Made by a program: the position numbers and the translations under genes. From Lingula anatina (taxonomy: Eukaryota > Brachiopoda > Lingulata > Lingulida > Lingulidae), in NCBI RefSeq assembly GCF_001039355.2, contig NW_019773646.1, positions 1-64,000 on the forward strand: DNA of 64,000 nt. Reading direction: 5' to 3'. Of this stretch, positions 23,438 through 37,110 are shown in pieces (within the stretch, counting starts at the first letter, position 1; each line of letters begins with the position of its first letter). A model generated the notes under the pieces. The model ran no database searches. It was not told where the DNA came from and saw only the letters and a program-made list of their open reading frames with translations.

Positions 23438-24820
23438 AAGGTGTTCTAAGCGGCCGTACCGCCGCCCGCACAGCTAGGTAAGTGCATAGCATCAGAAGAA
23501 ATTAAAGCACGGCAGTGCTTGAAGAACGTTAGAGGCGGAAGCTTAGTGTTAAAGTAGATATTAAGGCACTTCAGTGTTCTTTATCGTTTGTACCGTGTAA
23601 ACGAACCAAGAACAGTGGAGAGAATAGCAGTTATTAGGATACGATTTACAGCATGAAAATACCGAGTCAGACTAGTCGGGAACGGGGAACTGTTTGAAAG
23701 AGGTATTCAGAAAAGTTGTTATCCACTGAAAGGAGTAAATTAACTCGTGTCAGAATCATTTTGCGGTCCACAGCCATAAACACCTGTTTTAACAACTACT
23801 ACCTCCAGCAAAGAAAGACAAGAACACTGCAGACTTGAAGTTTGTTTGGAATTTACACCGTGGACGAGACATCTCTTCGGTTGTTCGAGACACGACTTGG
23901 TAAGTGGGATTTTAATGTTTTTGCACATGTGTTTAAGCTGTGAGTGGATTGTGTTAATGAAAACATTGAAAGCAGTACATTTTTCATTGTGAACTCTAGA
24001 ATACATCCAACTAGGCATTAAAATGATTGCGCTGTTTTTATCTGGCGTTTAATATGCGCTTGATTATTGTGCCTAATATCCCCGAGTGATCACAGGAGAA
24101 TCGGGAAATTGAAGTTTATTATATTAAACACTAATAGATTGTTTTTTAGATTAAGTCAATATATTCTTTCGCGCCTTATCAGGGAAGCGGTTACATTTTG
24201 TCTAGAAATTAGTGTAATGATAATCGAGGAACGTCTGTTTATTTGTCAATTTTTTTAGAGTGTTTTTGGTGTGTGTGGTTTCTAATCGGGCGACATCGTA
24301 GCGACCCGAGCATGTAATAGACTTGCCGCTCATCGTCGATACTAATACGCCCTGGCCAAACTAAAACCATCCCGAAAGAAGGTCTTGAACTCTAGGTTTC
24401 GTAACATGGGCCCGGGACCTTGCTGCGCTTGCAGTTAGCTAACTCATACATATGAACCGAGGCTTAATGACCTGTGTACCCATGAGAGTGACTTCTAAGC
24501 TATGAGAATAGTCGAGACACTCGTTCACATTGTCACACGATGAGTGTGATGCCGTTGTCAGAGAAGCATCGGCGATTGATGTGAAACATTCCGTTACCCA
24601 ATACGCTGATCTTTTATTGTTGGCTGCACGCTTCTTGTTCATCTAGTGTGGATACGTGTGAGGTAATGCAAGCGGTTAGCGAGAGGTGTTCATGTTCATG
24701 GCATATTTCCTGAAAACACCTTCAAAAACGAACCGAAGATGTTGAGGTGTGTACTGTTGTAAATACGTTGTGAATATTTACGTTTTTCACGTAAGGAACC
24801 GGTATTAATTTTTTTCTTTT
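23438..24820. repeat. 1383-bp direct duplication, copy 2
   Basis: Identical to 22054-23436. It then continues uniquely into a T/C-rich tract (tttttctttttc...), a sequence on which assemblers often break. This is the copy that joins naturally to the downstream sequence. Confidence 0.93.
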
Positions 24821-27800
24821 TCTTTTTCTTTTTGCCGATTTGTTTGAATAGAATTTTTAGGAATGGAAAGGAGGCTTGTAGTACGGCCCACCTAGTACAC
24901 CAATAAATTCCATTGGAAAGTATTAGCATAGCAGAATGCTAGAGAGAAAATGAAGGGTCCTATCAGCTATCGGTCGCTGATGTTTGCTAAATTTTGGACA
25001 TGGCAGGTATAAAGCTGCATTCACACCCGGGACCATATTAAACAGGCGAGCGACTTAAAACCTCCATTAGTCGTCATCAGACGGCCGTTAGACACAACGG
25101 TTGTGTTCTTAAACATGGTTATTTTTAGCAGGAAAACATTCTGAATAACGATGGTGAGGGAAACCCAGAGAGTAGGTAAGAACAGACGTAACGTTATTCG
25201 TTACATGTATGTGTGCCGTACAACAATAACAGTTGTTAGGTATTAATCAAGAGCGAGCTAAAACTGCTAGGCACGCGCGGTTATATAGGTTTTGTCCTTT
25301 TTTATGAACACTTGTTAGCCTACTGGCACCTTGATTGTCTTGAATGACTCTATGCGACATTCTCAAGAAAGCAACCTGAATCGGGACAAAACTGGAGTTT
25401 CCATCGCGCACGCTTTCATCACTAATATGTAAATATAGAAGACTTCATGTCTTTTGACAGAACGATTTGATATCTGTCTCCGAGGACACGGAGCTTGATG
25501 AAGTGACCTTATATTTCACTTAATGATTGATTACGTTATTGAACTCCTCTTTAGCTTTTATCGCAATGTTATCGCGGAGAATGTGCTGTCCTCCTAATCC
25601 GAATGTTAGTATACTCACAGGAGTACAGGAGAGACCTTTAGATACAATACAGATTGCGTTGAACCCATGCTACTAGTATAGATGACATTTGCTCGTCTTT
25701 TACGTCTTATTAGATTTAATTCACTTTATTTTCTGAGTTTTCCATGTCAACGTTCTGTGATCACTGTTACTTTTTAGACGTGCGACCAAATTATAATGCC
25801 ATGTTCAAAGCGCCCTCTCCACTAAAGAAAAATTTACAAGAAAATTTATATCTGGCTGAGGTTGTTTTTTTTTCTGTTACGTGGGTTTACTTTCTTTTCT
25901 GTTTGTATACTCGCAATGATTTGTGATTTCTTTAGTAACTTAATGACCAACACACGAACCCGTGTTATAATAAAGATAAAAAACGGCCAATTGCACCAGT
26001 GGCCCGTCATGTTTTATGTAAGTTTTGAGAAATAGAGGGGGAAACCGGCAAAATGGAAAGGGTTTCTTTATAGCTGGCTGTTTCTACAAAGCACTGTTTA
26101 CATCATTATATGACTTTGTTTCCCATACTGGATATTGTTCTTCACATAGTTTTAACTTTGAGACGACATGTTCTGATAAGGATAATCAGTTTTTACATGC
26201 ATTATGCATGGTGTCACTCAGTATCACCAGGTGCTTTATTATATTACTCAACCGGTAAGACAGGACATGCAAAAATCCGCAAGGAGAAATATAGCCAAGT
26301 AATATTATCACTCAACAGTACTTATGGTCTGGATTTTTGGTTTCGTTTCTTCCTTGTTCTTCCAACAGAATTCCCGTGGAACCAATTATTTTACGGCGTA
26401 GAGCGGGTTGAAGGGTTTAATTGGCAGTTGGCGCAGCTATCACCGATCCTCATAGTGGCGGCTTATCAGTCACTGGATCCGTGCGTGGTCTTTGTTACTC
26501 ATTTACTCATTTACTCTCTTTCTCACTTGCTTTACTGCAATTTCAGGTCGAAGCAAAACAAACAAATTTCCTGAAAGCTAAACTGTCAGTTTTTATAAAA
26601 GGACAAGGACTAACTCTTGTCCGTTCCCCTCGAAATATTCTACCCGTCCCCAAACCAATGTATGAACTCCTATCAACGATATAGCACGTCGATGATTCAG
26701 CCCTTGGTCGCTCAGCCCTTGCTTAATTAAAGCCAACAAAATTGGACGACTGTATGTGAATTACAAGGCGTGATTTATATCAATAAGGGCATAGTTGAAA
26801 ATGTTGGCAAGGATTTCATTAAAATGTTGCACATTAAATCCCGGCTACGAATGGCCCATAATAATAGAAATGGTCGTGTTGCATGGCTACTACCACTGGA
26901 AGCTGTTTACATACGATATGACAGGCGATTAACAACCGAAAAGGGCCTTGGGTTTAAAAAACTGCGAAGAAAGTACTAATGATATGTTCTTCTTAACATT
27001 AATTGCATTAAAGGCATTGCTCTTTGTGATCAAAATTATTTCCACTTGTATGATCGGTAGTTGCAATGCACTTTGTCGATGATTGACATAAAACCCACTG
27101 TAACCCCTCTGTTTCTCATAGAAAGCTATTATTTAGGGTTTAATTTTGAGCCAGCCCACCCTCCCACCCCCACTTTCCCGAAGATTGTTGTCCTTGATAT
27201 TCACCATGACTAATGTGTACAACTTGGGACTATTTATAATCGCTCGTATCAATGAATCAAATTTAGTTGAAATTTCGGATGCAGGTGTGTGCTGCAGGAA
27301 TTCTCTCCGGAGTGCACGCGCGGCGGGTGGAATCAACACCTCTTCCGTTTACCTAACCTGTGCCCAAGAAAATGTCCATACACTGTAAGTTATTGGTTTT
27401 CCTTGATCGAGGGATCCGTATAACCCAGGAATTCAAGTATAAGTAGTAACAGTATATTCTAGTACATGTAGCATAAGTCTGCAGTTACAAACTTGCTGCC
27501 ATGGATCGAATTTTACTAGGGTCACACATGTTTACTTCTAACTACGCATAATAAAGAATATTTAGTGGCTTTCACTCGAGACAATTACACAGACTAATAT
27601 AAAAACGTTTTTATCGACTTGCAAAAACATGATTTTGTTGTCTATCGTCTTCTACGAATTTACTGGTAGGACTATTATTAATTAAGTAAATGCCATACAG
27701 AGGCTGTAATGAGCACTTACATCGGGCACTACGTAAACACAGTTAGCGGGCGCAAAAATTATCGTAAAATGGATAGGATAGTACTTGGGATGTTGCTCGT

Positions 27801-29530
27801 ATTTGGAGTCTTTTTTTTTTTTTTTTACTTTCGACACAGGTTTTGCCTTTGGTCATCGGTCGGATGGGTCGTAATATGCCTCGTGTTGGAATGTTTTTTA
27901 ATATAAAAAATAAGAGATAGCGAAAGAAGGAGCCAAGCTAATGGCGGATACGACGGGGATGAGAAGCTCTAGTGCTGCGTATGTATAATATAAGTAGGTA
28001 TAAAAATTATACGGTATATAGTAAACATCAACGCACGCTTGCTAGGTCGATGAGAACAACCCAATCTGGGAATATTCTAGGGTTACTCTATAAATTTTGA
28101 AAAATAAAACAAGATAACGGACATTCGTTGAAATATTTCTTCTTTTTCCTCTTATGAACCGATGTATAAATGCGGTCTGTTCGCGGGGCAGAAAGATAGA
28201 CAGACCACTTTGTCCTTCCCATTTGGATCAGTTCCTCTTGCCCTCGATCTGATACCAATATTTCAGTCCTCAGTAAGCTCTAATGACGTTTTTTTGCTAT
28301 CAAGTTTGAGACGTTAAATCTTCTTAATTGATAGAAAGGAGATTAAGGAGGAAGGGGAAGGAGACTAGCGCTCCAGACAGGTGATGTTTTCCTGAAAGTT
28401 TCATCTGCAAAATATTTCTTACTTGTACGTTTGTGTCACTTATCGTGTTTGGCAGGGAAACAAACTGACCGACAGGAATTGATATGCTTTCAGATGGTCA
28501 ATGGATAGTCTTGGTCATTGGAAACAGTTATAAAACATCCTCTCACGTGTGTTTTAATTGTCCACTTTATGCGTTTTTTAACGGTACTCTGAGCTGTTGA
28601 ACCACATCAGCTTACGGTCGATAGCCATTAGAATTTGTTGTTTTAGTTTGTTGATACATATTTCGAACAGGTGCTAATGACCAGGCAGACAGAGAATTTC
28701 AAACTCTAAATGGCATGCTAACCAGCCCTAATACTCTTCAGTTGTTTCGGTACGTACAAATTACTACAGCCAGAGAGTAAATTCATGTTCGTATTCCGGT
28801 GTAGCGTGACTCGAACGATCAGTAATCGGACCATCGTGTTCAGACTGTTCTTTAGATGTTAAAGAATAAAAAATGCTTTAAGAACAAAACAGAGTTTATT
28901 TTAGATTCAAGCCTCTTTTTATTCGACACAACTTGGAAAAAGAACACATTAAGAAAATGTGATTTCATTGGGGGGATGAAGACAATGGCGCCACGAACGC
29001 GTAGATAAGTTCTCAGTAAAGAAGTCTTATGCTATTCAAAATTCAACTCTTTAATCAATGATGCTTTACTGATTACTTTTCATACTCTATATTGTAACTT
29101 AACTCCTTTCTTTATTTCTCGAGACGGCATGATCGTGTTGGAAAGAAAAATCTCATCAATCATCTTTGCTAATCAGGCGGGTACATAGGCTTAATGATTA
29201 AGATCACCTAAACCAATACACCGTATATTCATAATTGGCTAAAGATTTATCAAAGAATGCATTGTGTTTTAAATGATTACGAGAGCTTGAGGGGTAATGG
29301 GAGTCACTTTATGTCGGGAATTTGTGACGAACCTTTTGCATATAACTCTATAGATCATAATTACATAATCATTAAAAACGTACGAATAACAACTAATCAA
29401 GAGCATTGCGAGAAAAGCTGGTCTTAATGATACACTGGGATCAGGGGCCTATTGAATATCTGTACATTTTGAATTAAATGCTGGGTAGAGTATTAACTCA
29501 GCTTTAAAACATTTAATGTGCTCTAGATTG

Positions 29531-29553
29531 TCTGCCTGCCTCCCTCTCTCCCT

Positions 29554-29600
<47 letters not shown>
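29531..29600. repeat. CT-rich microsatellite
   Basis: (CCCT)n grading into a long (CT)n run. Confidence 0.95.
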
Positions 29601-29601
<1 letters not shown>

Positions 29602-31892
29602 TTGAAGTAGTGTTATCTTTAAAGAAGTTGAAACACCACCTCACCGCCAAAACCAAGAACAGCTGGCAAGGCAAGACATCGGTGAAAGGTACATGAAAAC
29701 CATGATACTAACACTAGCGGAGAACACGGTTTACTAGAAATGGTGGCTTCGGGAAACAACATGATCCTGTAAACAGTGAAGACATTGCGGTTCTACCTGC
29801 ACACTCCTCCTTGGATGAGATGGCTGTTTAGGTATGAATCTACCGTACGTATCGCACTGTCCTGGAAGTATATTGTCCCAGGATAGGAGTTAAGAGTAAG
29901 AGTTAACATTTTAAACGTTTCTCACAGAAATAAAAAGGTGCACTCCCCAAATGGAAGATAGTGATTAATGGCAGTTCACGACCAACTCAGTGCAAGACCA
30001 AAATTGAAAGAAACCCAAACACCTTTTTTCTCGCCAAAACGCCAGTAAATCCTCAGGGGAAGCAAAAGCCGTGCACGGCACTGATATCATTTGACCCTCG
30101 CTTAAATGACCGAATACTCCTTATCAGTGTAAAACACAAAACATCGTTTGGTAAAGCATATCATTGTAATGAGTCCAGTTTCGATTAAAAGTCAGCCGTG
30201 TCCATAGTAATTAATGTTTTATACTGTCTTTTGACTCCAGCTCGTCTCCTCTGGTGGGCAGTCCTTTAAGTGACATGCATTAGGACCCTGGTTCATGAAA
30301 CGATCCTACAATATGGTTTCTTGGGTTGAATACCCAAAGGAATTTGATAATTGATAAGTTAAATCAAAATTATTGTTTGATCTCTTATCCATTGTCTGAC
30401 TTTCGGAGTGGTTAGGGACAATATAAAGCCGACGGAGACGAACGCGCTGAATGTCTCACAGGGTGACATTTCTCTGGGGAAGCTAAGAAAACAAAACATA
30501 AATTAGATGTTATTACTTCCATGCCTGGTACATTGTTCAGGGGCCCCTGAAGGAAGCAGAAAAAGCACTCGACACTATTAGAACTAATCAGTATGATGGC
30601 GGGAACAAATGCAGCCATAGATTTCGTTGGAGAACAGAGAGGAGTCTCCATTGAATCTGCCTTCAGTTCAAAATCCGACTGTGTTGAGACATTAGGTTGA
30701 CTTCGGCATTAGGCTGCCTTCATAACCCTTCATGAAATCCCTTATGACAGTTTGAGAAGCTTTCAAAGGAAAATTACATCAGTCAATTTAGTGCATGACC
30801 ACCTAAGTGAAGGGGTATTCGTAAGCGTCAAACAACTCATTTCAGCGTTCAGTTGGGAGCGATATTTTTTTAAGAAACAGTACCCAGTACTGTTACCAGT
30901 CAAATTTTATCGTTTCATTCAGCAGACACACATCTCTTATTCCCCATTTCTTTTTTCAGCCTTTCGTGATAACTTCAACAAACCCCATATGTAACGCAGA
31001 AAATTCTATTTTGTCGCAAAAAGGTACCCTATAATCCATTCAAAAAGAAATCGTCCATTTTTGATGCTTGTCTGACACTCCTTTCTTCGTTATTTATATT
31101 CCCGCCAGGTGTGACGGCATGTCCATCAGTTCAACAATTCTTCAATTTATACCGAGTTCTGGGTAAATGTAGGTATGTTGTTTGCTATTACCTTACCAAC
31201 AACATTACCGGAAAGATAAAACGATAATACAAGGTTCCAGTTATGGCACTTGTGCACATAATGTCATTTTTTTCTCAGTAATCAGGAAGGTGGACCATGT
31301 GTGCCAGGTTTTCGATCAAAACAACCCTAAAATTAGCCGTTGCTTACATGCACGGGGAGAGTAACTTTGTCTGCCTTAAAACAATAAACCTCTGATGGAT
31401 ATGTATCTATTTAAAGCATTAGCGTGTTAGTTTGCTTAATTACCCAATACCTGTTCAGGTATTCTGGGAAATGCACCTACGTAACCCAGAAATGTGAAAC
31501 GCTTCAAGGACTGGTAGGAGTCGTAGTGTGCCAAGCCCAAATTGGTGCTTCGCTTTTTAAATGAAGATATTACGCCTACATTAATGAACTACCTGCAGTA
31601 CCGGTCCCAGTAAACGTCATCTAAACCTCTAAGGAGGCGCTCGATCTAGTTTTTTCTAGCTTTCTCATTGCAGATTGAACGAAATATTTCCATATTAACG
31701 AAGACAAACTGGCTTCACGAAGACTGGAAGCTACAGAAAACATAATGCTATTTCAACAATTTTTCAAACACCTCACATCAACATGCACAGAGATTTACAC
31801 TTGGTACTCTATTGAAAACACAAAACCTCAGGTTCTTTAAGTAATTTGAGCACGTTCAGTTTCTGACCTTCAAAAGCCATTCAATACCTATG

Positions 31893-31920
31893 TTTTTTTT
31901 TTTTTTTTTTTTTTTTTTTT
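31893..31920. repeat. Poly(T) tract
   Basis: Twenty-eight uninterrupted T. Confidence 0.97.
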
Positions 31921-32252
31921 GCGGGCATGTTACCTAAAAAAACTCGCTACCTTTCAAAACATCGTCTGATGATAACCATACCATTCTTGCCCGCATTGCG
32001 GTGAGAGTTATCAGAGTGTGGCGGATTTTTTTCAGATTCCAGTGACCTCCTTTAGCACCGACAGTATGCACGCATTGAGCGATGCGGGCTAACATGTAAT
32101 GTTATAAAACTGCAACAAATACTTCAAAAATTCAAACCTACTGCGCATTTTCTTCTGTGTTGGCACTAATCACCCTGAGCACTGTCTTTTCAAATTCATT
32201 TATTTCATTCCCTTATTAAATATAAATGAATCCTGCTTTTTTTTCCGTTCTG

Positions 32253-32258
<6 letters not shown>

Positions 32259-32290
<32 letters not shown>
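32259..32290. repeat. (CT)n microsatellite
   Basis: Sixteen CT units followed by a short T run. Confidence 0.97.
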
Positions 32291-32295
<5 letters not shown>

Positions 32296-33084
32296 CTCAA
32301 GATGACATGAGAGTTACAGTGTAACTCTGCGGCAGTTGGTGGAAGTTAAAATTGAGCGAAGATTCATTTTGGCCTTTCTCTGTCCACCTCAAATGAACCG
32401 AGCACACATAAACTATATGAAATCATCCTACTGAAAAGGGACACTTCCAAATTAGCATGAGGTATTTTTTTCTTCGATTTGTAGCTCATGTGTTCAGGAG
32501 TGGCCGTCCGAAAAGAATCTCAATAGAATTTCATTAGTTGTGGCTGCTGAGAACAGGAGAGAAAAGTTAGGCTAGAACGACAACAGGGTATACTCAGTCA
32601 ACTACAAAATATTTCAGCGTATGTGTATCATATACGATAGGTTGGAGATCGTGCCATCTATTAATGAATGAAAGTAATACTAACAGAGCACCAATAAAAT
32701 GCCATTGCAGCTAATTAAATCACCATTATTGTGATGTATGTTATCAATATCTATAAACAGATCTATTACCCGACTTTGGCACCGCCATTGTGCCAGGCAG
32801 TGGAGAGCAAACTGCAACATTTTGCTGTTGTGCCCTGTATACATACACATAAATATTTCTTATTATAAACCCCATGAAAATTATAGCGAATTATTTACTA
32901 ATTTGACATTTATAGCCCACGAAGCCGACTGTGTGGGTAGCTTTGTTTGATGATCAAACAAACGAAATTAAAATGTGAAATCCTCCGCATTTAAGTTACA
33001 TGTGCAGCCGCCAGTATGTTTCTGGACGTGCCATTTGTTAGTCTCTCCCACCGATGGTAGGCTCGACAATTGCTGTTACTCACT

Positions 33085-33106
33085 GATATATATATATATA
33101 TATATG
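33085..33106. repeat. (AT)n microsatellite
   Basis: About eleven AT units. Confidence 0.95.
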
Positions 33107-34362
33107 TCTGTGTTCACATCACATGTATATAGTATAGGTATACAAGTTGAACCTGGTATGGACACATCGTGACGCTGAAGTTGTACAGAGGCACAAGTAG
33201 TTGTTTTAAACTATCGGACTGCCCCGCCGTGGTGTGATCAAGTGTCAAAAGGTTACAGTTGGAGTGTGCCAGGGTAATTGTCAGATTGATCATGTGTGAC
33301 AGGAATGGTAGTCCTAGGAATGGAAGTCCGGGGTCCCATGTGATTAGTAAAGGTTAGTTGAAGTGTTGAGGTTAGTATGTCACCTGTGCAAATCAATGGG
33401 GAACGGACTACGGTTCCTAGCGGAGTTCCATTCCTGTTACACCGGTCTGAGGGTGTGGACTGGGTGACATCAGTTTGCACCCCTCCCACTTCTTTATGTT
33501 TATCCCTAATCGCTGGGATAGGTTTATGTATAGCCTGGTGCATAAGGGCGTGCTCGACGAGAAGTCATAGTCATGCGCTACTGCGTGAACGTGCTTCGGA
33601 TGTTATTTCTCACCTTATATTGCAAAAAGGCTCTGCTTCAATGTGCATAAAATACCACCCGTCACTTGACATTATTTTAGTTTCCTGGGTAATACGTTTG
33701 CCTATGATACATGAGGGCTCACCGCGTGAGTGAGTAACTAGGGAACATACAGAATGTAAAGCTTATGGTATGCCACTGTTGAAGAGTATCATATGTCGCA
33801 GATGAAGCTATCCATAATTATCAACTTGACATAATGAGCCTTTAAACCCACTGAAAGCTGTTAAAGAGCGTGTTGATGGAGGTTTCATACGAGCTGCTCT
33901 TTGGACCAGTCGGTATACTGATGACAGTGAGAGACACGCAACAATATCGTTCATTTAACAAGATTACTATTTACAGCAACAGCAGCCGCTGCCGGCTGTG
34001 TCACAGAGATAGCACGATATATACATATGGAATGTGACAAAAAACAGTCAAAAGGCAGGCGATGGATTGTCGTTGAGTGAATTGCAACCCAAAACATCTC
34101 GTGTCTGAATATATATGATGATAGGTGAGTGGATATTCTAATACACCAATCGGGAAATCGGGATAGAGTAAGGGATCGGATGTGAGGACTGTTTAGTTTG
34201 GCAGATGGTGAGGATGTACAGATACGGTGGTATTTGTCTCACCTCTATGGAATATAGTTGACTCAAGGATAAAGCTCCTGGTGAACCAGAGTCGTTCCAG
34301 TGAGGCATGTCCTCAAATGTAAACGGTGTGTTAAAATTCCGCCTACACTTTTTATCGGGACC

Positions 34363-34969
34363 CAGTGGCGGATTTAGAGGGGGATTGGGGGGGGGGGGGN
34401 NNNNNNNNNNNNNNNNNNNNNNNNNNNNNNNNNNNNNNNNNNNNNNNNNNNNNNNNNNNNNNNNNNNNNNNNNNNNNNNNNNNNNNNNNNNNNNNNNNNN
34501 NNNNNNNNNNNNNNNNNNNNNNNNNNNNNNNNNNNNNNNNNNNNNNNNNNNNNNNNNNNNNNNNNNNNNNNNNNNNNNNNNNNNNNNNNNNNNNNNNNNN
34601 NNNNNNNNNNNNNNNNNNNNNNNNNNNNNNNNNNNNNNNNNNNNNNNNNNNNNNNNNNNNNNNNNNNNNNNNNNNNNNNNNNNNNNNNNNNNNNNNNNNN
34701 NNNNNNNNNNNNNNNNNNNNNNNNNNNNNNNNNNNNNNNNGGGGGGGGGGGGGTGCTGACCCCCCCATCGGTTTCTGAAAAAAGTCACACTAATATTCCC
34801 CTCTTGAAATTGGAATTTTGACTAGCTGATTCATAGTTCTTAACCGTATCGAATGGCACCGTTTTTCCACCAAAACACTCCAAGGGGGCCGAATGTCGGC
34901 TTCGTATCCGAGGCCCGTCATTCCTAAAAAACCGGACCCCCCCTTCAAATAATCCTGGATACGCCCCTG
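34363..34969. mobile_element. Possible hAT-type MITE interrupted by an assembly gap
   Basis: The left end CAGTGGCGGATTTAG is partly complementary to the right end CTGGATACGCCCCTG (reverse complement CAGGGGCGTATCCAG). Ends of the form CAGNGGCG...AG next to long G runs are common in hAT-type miniature elements of animals. The middle is a run of N between two poly(G) tracts. No clear 8-bp target duplication was found. Confidence 0.45.
34400..34740. other. Assembly gap (341 N) between poly(G) tracts
   Basis: Both gap edges are long G runs (34387-34399 and 34741-34753). Poly(G) is a known sequencing block, so the gap is probably technical. Reading frames that cross it are meaningless. Confidence 0.98.
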
Positions 34970-37055
34970 GGATCCACTCACTTCCCTATTATAGAGCTAC
35001 TATAGACAGCCTCCCGAAAATGATTAATATAAATCAAGAATGGTTATGATAGTTTTGTCAACTAGGAAGTTGAAAAAAAGGAAAGATTCTTATAACTTGC
35101 TGGACGTTATTATCTTGTCACTTTGAGTGCGTACCACAGTATGCACCTTTATACAACAGACTCACGCCTATTGTAAGGCACCTTCAATATGTGGGGCCTA
35201 TTATTCATATCAATGAAAATGATAGTTTTGCTGTTGATTAGCATAATATGATATAAAGAGGGTTTTCTAAAACGCGGTTATACATATGTATGGGGTTGCG
35301 ACTTGAGATTCTTCATGGCAAGAAGTAGCAAAGAAATGAGACTGGGCTGGCAAAAAGTTCAAAATTTTAGAGATGGGATTTGCATAGTGTATGGAATGTG
35401 TGGAAATGTGAGATTGAAATTAGACTTTAAAATGACAAAAGGAAGTAAGTCGCGATTGAAATACATCTGATGGAGCGTTTCTCCGCTAACAATTCGCCTA
35501 CTATGCCTTTGAAAAACCCACTCACTTGGTGACAAATATCACTTATGGGCGAGGTAAGATTGTCTTTAAACTTGGCTATGTCAGCTGTAGAGGCTTGCCC
35601 ATAATTGTATGAGTTAGACTGTCAGGTCTGATATTAAGTATCCGTTTACTCTTATGCGATTGAATAGAATGTTTTTCTTCTCCTACTGGCCGGTACTCAC
35701 GCTAAAAACGTATTAAACAACAAAGCAATTTTGTTATCAAGATTAATTTCATTAGGAAAGATAAATGGCTATAGTTTAGCTTAGTTCCGGATCGGGAGCG
35801 TGGCCGCCTCTCCCTCTCCGACAAGCAAGTCATCCCAGAAAGCCAATAGCATTACCTAGAACTACAAGGAAAGGACATTTTGAATGCACATGCTTCATTT
35901 AGCAGACAGAAAGGCATTACTCAAGGCAGAAAGTCACGTATGATAAATATGTAGTGGATGCTCTTAGTTGCACGCCGAAAAAAATTAAACAAGCACAAAT
36001 GCTAATAATGGCCATAAGATGTTGTATGTACTCAGGTGGAGTCCTGACTAATTTAAAGGAAAGAACGTCTTCTCCTGTTTCACTATTATTGTATGTTACA
36101 CTGCCTTTGTGCCCGATACATTAGTATGACATTACCCATGTACAACTATCCATTTGCAATCGTACAATAACACTGGCATTCTAGCATGGCGTCTTCGGTT
36201 CATCTGCACATACCATAAATATGATTGATTGGGAATATGAAATGTCAGCTTAAAGTTTATTTACGTCAGACATGAAAAAGGGCTATCGCTTCCTTTGGTA
36301 AACGTACATTTAATATAGGTTTAGTTTTGGAGAGAAAAAATCCATTTTCATGAAAGATTAACCTGTTTGTTTACAAACAGTCGCATCTATTAAGTATAGA
36401 AAGCGGTGTTTATTTGAAAATAGATCCATATCATCATCTCAGCTTCCATAGATTGTTTCTAATCCCCTCCCATTCTTTTCGAGGAATCACAACTGGTTTT
36501 CACTGTTTACTAAACTTGATGAGTATTTCTGTCTTCGTGTTTTCATTTTTAGGCCACAGTGAAATGATTTTATCCTGTAAGTCAATATTTAAGACAACCA
36601 ATCCACAGTTCCAATGTATTTTTTTTTTATTTTTTGCGAACTGTGTAAAAACTACAATAAAAACCACATTGTGAGCTTGGCAAATTGTGAGAAATGGAGA
36701 CACTTGCGAGTGTCAAATTTCCTGTCCTGGTGAGGTTTTCATGCTAAAAACCACACGGTAAAATATATAGACCATTTTAAATCTGCTGAAAAGCTTAGGG
36801 CGCATTTGTCTGACTTATGATTGCGTTTAGTACTTTTCAATGTTCAATCTACATTCCTCTGAATTAAAATCTCCCTCTGTTTTGTTTATTCACTCCTGTC
36901 GATGGCTCCTATCTGATTTGGTATATTTTTTATTTGGGAGGAAGTCTTCCCGGTTGTTTGAATATCAAGACGTATGAGGCATATCGAAATATCATCTTTC
37001 TAAACGACCCTGCATTTTGATACGTCATGGGAATAAACAATAATGGCAAAGCATC

Positions 37056-37110
<55 letters not shown>

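Larger units (their letters stand above)
24821..34362. other. Long intergenic stretch; no gene recognised
   Basis: Apart from microsatellites listed separately I see no exon, RNA gene or transposon terminus I can defend. The largest frame (26110-26574, 154 codons) has hydrophobic patches but no domain signature, and such a length is expected by chance in this much AT-rich DNA. A short ATG-to-donor segment at 25151-25175 could be a first coding exon but is too short to judge. Confidence 0.5.

Noticed and set aside
25151-25175. ATG GTG AGG ... GTA G|GTAAGA, a possible tiny first coding exon
   Set aside because: Nine codons and one donor site are too little evidence; no downstream exon found.
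26110-26574. 154-codon plus-strand ORF
   Set aside because: Longest plus-strand frame without N, but no domain, no exon boundaries and no compositional shift; such length is expected by chance in 64 kb of AT-rich DNA.
33377-33733. 118-codon plus-strand ORF
   Set aside because: One hydrophobic stretch but nothing else that supports a gene.
34138-34788. ORFs of 137-216 codons across the N gap
   Set aside because: They exist only because N is read as unknown residues.
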